In this document: positions 58,470-64,000 of the stretch, piece after piece | Layout: each line of letters begins with the position of its first letter | Numbering within the stretch: the stretch's first letter is position 1 | Assembly (NCBI GenBank): GCA_947089135.1 | Contig: CAMUJF010000006.1 | Location: 71,410-135,409, forward strand | Origin: an uncultured Clostridia bacterium | GTDB lineage: Bacteria > Bacillota > Clostridia > Oscillospirales > Ruminococcaceae | Length of the DNA: 64,000 bases | Direction of reading: 5' to 3' | Notes under the pieces: model-generated | Databases searched by the model: none | What the model was told of the DNA's origin: nothing | Seen by the model: only the letters and a program-made list of their open reading frames with translations | Made by a program: the position numbers and the translations under genes

Positions 58470-58931
58470 TCATAATTTGTACTCCTTTTTATATGACAAA
58501 TTTTCAAAGTCCCAGTACTCCATATAAGGCTTTGCAAGCTCGTAGCTCCATGAATAAATCAGCGCCGGCGTAAACTCCATAACACGCTCCGTATCAAGCT
58601 TCGAGTACGTCATATACGCGGGCAGGAAATATTTTTTCAGCGCCTTTACAAAAAATCCGTTGTCGTCCGGTTTGCCGATACTGCGGCATTTTCCCTCAAC
58701 GGAAAAATTCTTGACGGACAGCGCGGCGTTTTCGTTTTCCGCAAGCTGCTTAAATTTTAGGTAATTTTCATCTGTCTGGAAGTAAAATTTGCCGTCAATA
58801 ACGACCACGCTCACGGGACGGGAGGTTACTCTGTTTTCCGCGCAGGTGGAAAGAACCATTACCCCGTGAGCACCTATCTTCTTCCACAGCGCAGGAAGCC
58901 TTTGCGAAAATTCCGTATCCGTAAAGATCAC
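58470..58931 (-). CDS. Pyridoxamine 5'-phosphate oxidase-like flavin protein
   Basis: A 153-residue split-barrel flavin-binding protein. VMVLSTCAENRVTSRPVSVVVIDGKFYFQTDENYLKFKQL is the PNPOx-like core. The GTG start at 58931 follows AAAGGGA and lies within the end of the preceding DfsB-type gene. Such short proteins bind FMN or F420-like cofactors and reduce or oxidise small molecules; true pyridoxamine oxidase is unlikely from length. Third gene of the operon. Confidence 0.8.
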   Translation of the reverse strand: MIFTDTEFSQRLPALWKKIGAHGVMVLSTCAENRVTSRPVSVVVIDGKFYFQTDENYLKFKQLAENENAALSVKNFSVEGKCRSIGKPDDNGFFVKALKKYFLPAYMTYSKLDTERVMEFTPALIYSWSYELAKPYMEYWDFENLSYKKEYKL

Positions 58932-59470
58932 TTCCCTTTGCAGTTTTTGATGTGAGCTTTCAATTTTTTCATAGCCCAGTCGTAGTGGCTTGAGGTGTCG
59001 GAAACAAAATAAGAACCCAGCGCGTTTCCGCCCGTCCATTTAAAATACCCTTTTGTGAAAAGCTCTTCGTTTGAGAATCTCTCCGCAAGCTTCATTGTTT
59101 CGGCGTGGGATTTTTCAACCAATGCCTTTGCTTCTTCAAGGGACGTGGATTGATGCTTTTCCCAAAGCTTAAAGTTCATTTCGCCGTAAGTCTTCCAGTT
59201 GTAGGGTTCGGGAAGAAACGGCTTGCTTTCGCCGTTTTCGTTTGCCTTTACCCAGTTCAGGAGCAGCATATGCCACTCATAAAGATGGATAAGAACGTCG
59301 CGGAGATTCTTGTCCCGCTTCCAGTGTGCTTCTTTCTTTTTCACGTCCGCCGAAAAATCAAACGGAGTTGAAAGCTGTTCGTCAGTAAGGGAGGAAATAA
59401 GCTCATTCAGCTTGGCGTAATTTTCCTCAGCCGCTTTCAGCAGCTCGTCCTTTGTTGTTGGTCTGCTCAT
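58928..59470 (-). CDS. ClbS/DfsB-family four-helix protein
   Basis: A 180-residue protein of the DinB-like superfamily, ClbS/DfsB type. The N-terminus MSRPTTKDELLKAAEENYAKL, the KRDKNLRDVLIHLYEWHMLL helix and WTGGNALGSYFVSDTSSHYDWAMKKLK ending match the family. ClbS protects cells against colibactin by hydrolysis, but most relatives have unknown roles. The ATG has GAGGTAAAAATT upstream. It ends four bases inside the PNPOx-like gene, so the two are coupled. Confidence 0.82.
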   Translation of the reverse strand: MSRPTTKDELLKAAEENYAKLNELISSLTDEQLSTPFDFSADVKKKEAHWKRDKNLRDVLIHLYEWHMLLLNWVKANENGESKPFLPEPYNWKTYGEMNFKLWEKHQSTSLEEAKALVEKSHAETMKLAERFSNEELFTKGYFKWTGGNALGSYFVSDTSSHYDWAMKKLKAHIKNCKGK

Positions 59471-59480
59471 AATTTTTACC

Positions 59481-59951
59481 TCATTTCAAGCCAATGTAAA
59501 CTTTTATATCCGCAAGCTTCGGGTCTGCGCTTCGGTACTCCTCAAAATCGCAGATATAGGAACGGTCTAAGTCCATGTCCCATAATTCCTGCCAAAGCTT
59601 TTGTATGGCGGCAAGCTGTTCCGCCGTATCCATTTCTCCCGTTATGGAAAACACCGCGTATTTTCCCGCGGGGATTTTTATAACGCTCATGCCCTCCGGA
59701 AGTCCCTCCGCGCTGTTCACAGCGCACCCCACGGCGGCGGTGTAGTCACCTTTTTCGTCCGAAGCGTACTCGGTGTACAGACCAAGAGCATAAGCGTCAA
59801 TGCGGTTTTTCACGGAATTATAAATTCCCTCCGAGTAAAACTTCTGCCACAGTCCGCCTATAACGGCTCCCATTTCCGGCGATGCGTTGTTTGTCCTTGC
59901 TGTAAGGACGGCGGCGGTTTTTTCTTTCAGTTCAACAATTTCATAGTTCAT
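59481..59951 (-). CDS. GyrI-like effector-binding domain protein
   Basis: A 156-residue stand-alone effector-binding domain (YEIVELKEKTAAVLTARTNN, GLYTEYASDEKGDYTAAVG, PAGKYAVFSITG, DFEEYRSADPKLADIKVYIGL). Such domains (AraC C-terminal or GyrI type) bind cationic or hydrophobic ligands. No DNA-binding part is present. It is the first gene of the operon; the ATG at 59951 follows GAGG. A dyad at 59998 lies upstream and may control the operon. Confidence 0.85.
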   Translation of the reverse strand: MNYEIVELKEKTAAVLTARTNNASPEMGAVIGGLWQKFYSEGIYNSVKNRIDAYALGLYTEYASDEKGDYTAAVGCAVNSAEGLPEGMSVIKIPAGKYAVFSITGEMDTAEQLAAIQKLWQELWDMDLDRSYICDFEEYRSADPKLADIKVYIGLK

Positions 59952-59997
59952 AAAATTACCTCGTTTCATTGGTTTATGAAACAAGTATAACACATAT

Positions 59998-60021
59998 AAT
60001 GTGACAACAGTACGTCACATT
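59998..60021. promoter_or_regulatory. Dyad operator upstream of the five-gene operon
   Basis: AATGTGAC (59998-60005) and GTCACATT (60014-60021) are perfect 8-bp inverted arms separated by 8 bases. It stands 47 bases before the GyrI-like ATG, in the expected -35 region. Confidence 0.6.
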
Positions 60022-60060
60022 AAAAAAAGAGGGCAAATTTTTTTCCGCCCTCTTTCCTTT
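60022..60060 (-). terminator. Terminator of the hemerythrin gene
   Basis: On the minus strand AAAGAGGGC pairs with GCCCTCTTT, followed by seven T. It lies between the hemerythrin stop and the dyad. Confidence 0.75.
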
Positions 60061-60078
60061 TAATATTTATGTATAATC

Positions 60079-60981
60079 CTACATCGCGATCGCGGATTTT
60101 CTTCTTATGCAAAGTGCAAGATATCCGTACATAGTTCTCCAAAGCATACTGTAATCGGGGTATCCCGCTTCAAAGCTGTCATAAAAATCCTTGCTCTTTA
60201 AAAATATGCTGTTGGTATTTTCAAGCGCCTCGGACTCAAAAGCCTTGATGACCGTTGAATCAAAGGATTTAACGATCTCCGCGATCATCGGCTGCATTAC
60301 CTCGCTGAGTTCAAAAGCCCTTTTGTTCATTATTTTTGATACGACCTTTTCCACCATAGGCTCTTCAATGGCGGTCGTAACGGTATAGACCGTACCGAAT
60401 TTGTCGGTAAACTCGTCGCAGTAGCAGAACAGCTTGCCCAATTCATAGCCCTGATAGTTTTTACTTACAAGCGTTGCGGGAGTCTGAAACAAGCCGTTGA
60501 TAACGGTTTTGCCGATCTCCTCAAGCCTGTCCGTTCCGCTTTCGTCGGGTATCTGCTTCCATCTGCTCTGAACTTTTCCGGTTATCGCCTGATCCTCGAT
60601 AAGAACGTGAGCCGCCAGCCAACCTGCGCAGGCGCCCGCAAAGTGTTCCATAGACTCCATGGAGTAGCCCTGCGATGTTACCTCCCTTTCCAGAGCCGGG
60701 ATAACCACGTCACGCATATTGTCGTGAACCTTTTTGTGCATCTTATATCCATGATAACCGATAGAAAGCTGATAAGCCTCCTCCTCGGCAAAATGCTTTA
60801 CCGCATAGCTTTTCAGATATTTAAGAGCTTCGACGCAGGTCATTTTATTTTTTTCAAAATTATTATCCATAAAATTTCTTATGATGCGTCCAACAATTGA
60901 AAAAAGCTGCTTGTGGGCGTCGTCGATCTCCTTAACGCCTATGCTGTAGTCGTCGCTCCATTCAAAAATAGTCTGCTCCAT
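60079..60981 (-). CDS. Bacteriohemerythrin with extra C-terminal domain
   Basis: About 300 residues. Residues 1-135 are a hemerythrin domain binding a di-iron centre for oxygen sensing or storage: SIGVKEIDDAHKQLF, HFAEEEAYQ, GYHGYKMHKKVHD, and AAHVLIED give the His/Asp/Glu ligands. The rest (about 150-295) is a separate alpha/beta domain with YELGKLFCYCDEFTDKFG; I do not recognise it firmly, but its length and pattern recall CheX-like or heme-independent sensor domains. The ATG at 60981 follows GGGAGG. Single gene with terminator. Confidence 0.85.
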   Translation of the reverse strand: MEQTIFEWSDDYSIGVKEIDDAHKQLFSIVGRIIRNFMDNNFEKNKMTCVEALKYLKSYAVKHFAEEEAYQLSIGYHGYKMHKKVHDNMRDVVIPALEREVTSQGYSMESMEHFAGACAGWLAAHVLIEDQAITGKVQSRWKQIPDESGTDRLEEIGKTVINGLFQTPATLVSKNYQGYELGKLFCYCDEFTDKFGTVYTVTTAIEEPMVEKVVSKIMNKRAFELSEVMQPMIAEIVKSFDSTVIKAFESEALENTNSIFLKSKDFYDSFEAGYPDYSMLWRTMYGYLALCIRRKSAIAM

Positions 60982-61111
60982 AATAATCAATACCTCCCAA
61001 TGTTATTAATATAATTTTAACATATTGCGGATTAAAAGTCAAGAGTTTCCTGCCAAACCGCGGGAATAAAACTTGCCGTAAAAAATGCGGTTAATTTGTG
61101 TTTATTTTTAC

Positions 61112-61140
61112 TTGACAAATGATGCAAAGTGATGTACAAT
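61112..61140 (+). promoter_or_regulatory. Promoter of feoAB
   Basis: TTGACA (61112-61117), 17 bases, TACAAT (61135-61140). Confidence 0.8.
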
Positions 61141-61156
61141 ATTTTATACGACAAAG

Positions 61157-61170
61157 TTAGTTTGCGCTAA
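61157..61170. promoter_or_regulatory. Possible metal-repressor box for feoAB
   Basis: TTAGTTTGCGCTAA is a partial dyad (TTAG/CTAA arms) just after the transcription start point, resembling DtxR/MntR-type boxes. It stands 18 bases before the feoA ATG. Confidence 0.45.
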
Positions 61171-61188
61171 TTTAGAAAGGAAATTCTT

Positions 61189-61437
61189 ATGACCCTTAAC
61201 GAATTGAAAACGGGACAGTCCGCAGTAATAACAAGCGTAGGAGGGGACGGCGCCCTCAGGTGCAGACTTCTCGATATGGGACTTATCCCCAAAACCAAAG
61301 TAATGATACGAAAGGTCGCTCCTATGGGAGACCCTATAGAACTGTTCCTGCGGGGCTACGAGCTTACCATTCGTCTTGAGGACGCTGAAAAAATAACCGT
61401 TGTACCCGATAACGCAAAGGAGGCTGTCTCCGTATGA
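61189..61437 (+). CDS. feoA: Ferrous iron transport protein A
   Basis: An 82-residue SH3-like protein (LNELKTGQSAVITSVGGDGALRCRLLDMGLIPKTKV, then PIELFLRGYELTIRLEDAEKI) with the RLLDMGL and G-Y-E-L marks of FeoA. It assists FeoB in Fe2+ uptake. The ATG follows AAAGGAA and a promoter with a possible metal box. It overlaps feoB by four bases, so translation is coupled. Confidence 0.93.
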   Translation: MTLNELKTGQSAVITSVGGDGALRCRLLDMGLIPKTKVMIRKVAPMGDPIELFLRGYELTIRLEDAEKITVVPDNAKEAVSV

Positions 61438-63446
61438 TACTTGCTCTTGCGGGAAACCAGAACTGCGGAAAAACCACTCTGTTCAATCAGCTCACAGGCT
61501 CTAACCAACACGTTGGAAATTTTCCCGGCGTAACGGTGGACAGAAAATCAGGCGAAGTCCGCGGGCACAAAAACTGCGAAGTGGTCGATCTGCCGGGTAT
61601 TTATTCCATACGCCCCTATACCAACGAGGAAATAGTGGCGCGGGATTTCCTTATAGACGAAAAACCCGACGCTATAATAAATATCGCCGACGCCACAAAT
61701 ATTGAGCGCAATCTCTATCTCACCCTGCAAATGCTGGAAATGAACATACCCATGGTGCTTGCGCTGAATATGATGGACGAGGTGCGGAACAATGGCGGCA
61801 CTATCGACGTAAAGGGACTTTCCGAGCGGCTGGGAATACCCGTTCTGCCTATAAGTGCAGCAAAAAACGAGGGTATAGACGAGCTTATTACCAAAGTAAT
61901 CGAGTATGCAGAAAAAAAGAAAAAGCCGAAGAAGCTTGACTTCTGTCACGGAGCAGTACACCGCTGCATACACGCCGTATCCCATATGGTAGAGGATCAT
62001 GCCGTGCTTGCGGATATGTCCCCCAGATTTGCGGCGACAAAGCTTGTTGAAAATGATCCCGACATCAACAAAAAGCTGAAGCTCAACGACAACGAGCTTG
62101 AAATGATAGAGCACAGCGTATCCGAAATGGAAAAAGAGCTTGACATGGACAGGAACGCTGCGCTTGCAGATATGCGGTACACCTTTATCGAGGAGGTCTG
62201 CCGCGAAACGGTGGTAAAGTGCCGCGAAAGCAAAGAGCATATACGAAGCGTTAAGATAGACAATATCCTGACAGGGAAATACCTTGCCATACCGCTTTTT
62301 CTCTGCATAATGCTGCTTATCTTCTGGATCACTTTCGGTTCGGTGGGAGCATGGCTCAGCGATATTTTCAGCGGCTTTATCGACTTTGTTACGTCGGGAA
62401 TAGACAAGGCTCTGACGGTGTACGGACTGAATCCGATAGTACATAGTCTTATCATAGACGGAATTTTCGCCGGTGTGGGAAGCGTTCTAAGCTTTCTGCC
62501 AACGATAGTCACACTGTTTTTCTGTCTGTCAATTCTGGAGGACAGCGGCTATATGGCGCGTGTGGCTTTTGTAATGGATAAGCTGCTGCGTAAAATAGGT
62601 CTTTCGGGACGATCCTTTGTACCTATGCTTATCGGCTTCGGATGCAGCGTTCCCGCTATAATGGCGACCCGCACCCTGTCCTCGGAAAGGGACAGGCGCA
62701 TGACTATATTTCTTACGCCATATATGAGCTGCAGCGCGAAGCTGCCTATTTACGCAGTATTTACGGCGGCGTTTTTTCCGAGGTACAAAGCCCTCGTCAT
62801 GATGATACTTTACGTTTCGGGAATGCTTGTGGGCGTTGTCTGCGGACTTATCATGAACAAGACAAAATTTAAAGGAAACCCTGTTCCGTTTGTAATGGAA
62901 CTGCCCAATTACCGTCTGCCGTCGGTGAAAAGCGTAGGAATGCTTATGTGGGACAAGGCAAAGGATTTCATGCAAAAAGCATTTACGGTAATATTTTTCG
63001 CAACTATTATTATATGGTTTTTGCAGACCTTTGATATGCGGCTGAACGTTGCGGAAAACAGCTCGGACAGTCTTCTCGCCATTTTGGGCACGATAATCGC
63101 TCCTTTGTTCAAACCCCTCGGCTTCGGAGACTGGCGTGCGGCTACGGCTCTTATCACAGGCTTTTCCGCAAAGGAAGCTGTGGTGTCCACGCTTGCGGTG
63201 CTTACGGGTTCAAGCGTAGCCGATCTGGGCACGGTGCTGGGCGGACTTTTCACTCCGCTGTCCGCGGCAAGCTTCCTTGCGTTCACACTGCTGTATACCC
63301 CATGCGTTGCGGCGATTGCTGCCGTAAAGCGTGAAATGAACAGCGGCTGGTCGGCGTTTGTAATGGTGCTTATGCAGTGCTTTGCGGCTTGGGTGGTGTC
63401 CTTTGGAGTATACAATATAGGCGCGCTTATATTCGGCAGTCCGTGA
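61434..63446 (+). CDS. feoB: Ferrous iron transporter B
   Basis: A 670-residue Fe2+ transporter. The N-terminal GTPase domain has G1 GNQNCGKTT (7-15), G3 DLPGIYS, and G4 NMMDE, then a helical GDI-like region, followed by about nine helices with the two Gate motifs (the FVPMLIGFGCSVPAIMATR loop and SAKEAVVSTLAVL). It takes up ferrous iron in low-oxygen growth, in keeping with an anaerobe. Start ATG overlaps feoA by four bases. No FeoC gene follows. Confidence 0.94.
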   Translation: MILALAGNQNCGKTTLFNQLTGSNQHVGNFPGVTVDRKSGEVRGHKNCEVVDLPGIYSIRPYTNEEIVARDFLIDEKPDAIINIADATNIERNLYLTLQMLEMNIPMVLALNMMDEVRNNGGTIDVKGLSERLGIPVLPISAAKNEGIDELITKVIEYAEKKKKPKKLDFCHGAVHRCIHAVSHMVEDHAVLADMSPRFAATKLVENDPDINKKLKLNDNELEMIEHSVSEMEKELDMDRNAALADMRYTFIEEVCRETVVKCRESKEHIRSVKIDNILTGKYLAIPLFLCIMLLIFWITFGSVGAWLSDIFSGFIDFVTSGIDKALTVYGLNPIVHSLIIDGIFAGVGSVLSFLPTIVTLFFCLSILEDSGYMARVAFVMDKLLRKIGLSGRSFVPMLIGFGCSVPAIMATRTLSSERDRRMTIFLTPYMSCSAKLPIYAVFTAAFFPRYKALVMMILYVSGMLVGVVCGLIMNKTKFKGNPVPFVMELPNYRLPSVKSVGMLMWDKAKDFMQKAFTVIFFATIIIWFLQTFDMRLNVAENSSDSLLAILGTIIAPLFKPLGFGDWRAATALITGFSAKEAVVSTLAVLTGSSVADLGTVLGGLFTPLSAASFLAFTLLYTPCVAAIAAVKREMNSGWSAFVMVLMQCFAAWVVSFGVYNIGALIFGSP

Positions 63447-63464
63447 CCTTTCGTGCTGACGCTC

Positions 63465-63505
63465 ATACTAATCCTCATTAGAATTATTGACAAGAAATCG
63501 GCACA
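63465..63505. repeat. MITE left-end fragment
   Basis: ATACTAATCCTCATTAGAAT (63465-63484) continues with GACAAGAAATCGGCACAAAA and GCTTTGATAT, which match the inverse of the right arm of the 54516 element, including part of its internal sequence. No right end is seen. Confidence 0.6.
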
Positions 63506-63940
63506 AAAGCTTTGATATATTGTTGCCTGACGCGCAAAACACAAAAATGGGTAAAGGCGGGTAAAGACGAATAAAGACGGGTTTTAATTGAACAAATGCG
63601 GATATAGCGCGGTTTATCGAGGGTAAAGCTGACAACGTTGTGAAAAAGTGGAAAAATATGGTGTCAAAAAAATAAAGGCATTTTCGGCTGATTTTTTGTA
63701 AATCAACTGGAAATGCCTTTTTGCTGTTTTCGCGTTAAAACTGCGTTTTAATGAAAATTGTTATGTTGCTCAAATGGCTTGTTTACGTTGTTTTATAATT
63801 AAAACGGTATTAAAATTGATTTTAAAATGCATAAAAACATTGCCTTAAAAATTGGAAATTTTTTAATGGGAATATGGGAACTAAAATCAAGGTTAATGGG
63901 AACCAGTTCCCATTAACCTTTTATACTACTTTTTGTAGTT
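63506..63940 (+). other. Gene-free AT-rich tail with three hairpins
   Basis: AAAGGCATTT...AAATGCCTTT (63676-63722) with T-tract, AAGGTTAATGGGAAC with its exact inverse (63889-63920, loop of two bases), and ACTAC/GTAGT followed by T6 (63926-63941) are terminator-like on the plus strand. A short direct repeat (GGTAAAG) occurs near 63548-63580. No ORF. Confidence 0.6.
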
Positions 63941-63950
63941 TTTTATAAGA

Positions 63951-64000
63951 GCCTGTTCAGAATCTTTTTAAAATAATACGAATAAAAGCAATGGAGAACA
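63951..64000. mobile_element. Left end of a repeated IS-like element running off the window
   Basis: AGAGCCTGTTCAGAATCTTT (63953-63972) and the following bases repeat the sequence at 35303 over at least 40 bases. Similar short ends are at 21967, 33331 and 48322. The rest lies outside the window. Confidence 0.6.

Noticed and set aside
63548..63580. Short repeats of GGTAAAG as a CRISPR or tandem-repeat array
   Set aside because: Only three imperfect units with no spacer structure; simple sequence is more likely.
1..64000. tRNA, rRNA or CRISPR loci
   Set aside because: No clover-leaf with CCA-type acceptor and TTCGA-like arm, rRNA core sequence or regularly spaced repeats was found; the cloverleaf-like blocks at 54574-54742 lack tRNA signature bases.

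Overview
The window looks like chromosomal DNA of a Gram-positive, plant-fibre-degrading, endospore-lineage member of Clostridia, most likely Oscillospiraceae and Ruminococcus-like. This is inferred from three things: plant-polysaccharide glycosidases (GH113, GH1, GH51 and GH5 types), a gerA-type spore germination operon, and a set of cyclic-di-GMP proteins, all with moderate GC and strong GGAGG-type ribosome sites. No rRNA, tRNA or CRISPR array was seen.

Layout. 1-5190: a minus-strand polyamine operon (speD, small lipoprotein, speA-type decarboxylase, small membrane protein, speE, speB running off the left edge) behind a good promoter. 5283-10313: a GH113-type glycosidase, then a GtrA protein plus a heterodimeric ABC exporter. 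10506-11762: a CNNM/CBS ion transporter. 11895-21751: a glycan locus, with solute-binding lipoprotein, GH1 and AraC regulator on the minus strand, divergent from GH51, GH5 and an ABC ATPase, followed by a sugar-sensor-like diguanylate cyclase. 22188-27842: an unrecognised soluble protein, a HAAS-domain/PadR pair, an ArsC/Spx-like pair, a GGDEF protein and rsmE. 28025-35149: secDF, a small EamA protein, a YcdB/SLH-like secreted protein, rsmA/ksgA and a membrane acyltransferase-like protein. 35300-40400: an accessory island with a giant MerR fusion, an IS256-type transposase remnant, a compact MITE and a decayed phage repressor/antirepressor pair. 40460-48298: phosphofructokinase, a PAS-GGDEF-EAL protein, a two-component system, Fic and endonuclease III. 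48346-49524: a duplicated mini-locus of small proteins. 49678-56991: an EAL protein, a DUF421/DUF4363 pair and the gerA-type operon, split by an expanded MITE. 57013-60981: a five-gene small-protein operon and a hemerythrin. 61189-63446: feoAB.

Functional links. The polyamine genes encode a complete arginine-agmatine-putrescine-spermidine route. The glycan locus pairs binding protein and enzymes around a shared divergent control region with long inverted repeats. Four c-di-GMP proteins occur within about 31 kb, one carrying a LacI-type ligand-binding domain, which suggests nutrient-linked signalling.

The most unusual non-coding material falls in two families. One is a roughly 200-270 bp multi-hairpin element present in three copies whose stems differ by compensatory changes. 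The other is a MITE family (ends ATACTAATCCCT) that appears compact, interrupted by a second MITE, and expanded with two cloverleaf-like foldable blocks. Neither is explained by the genes. I could not search databases, so novelty is unverified.
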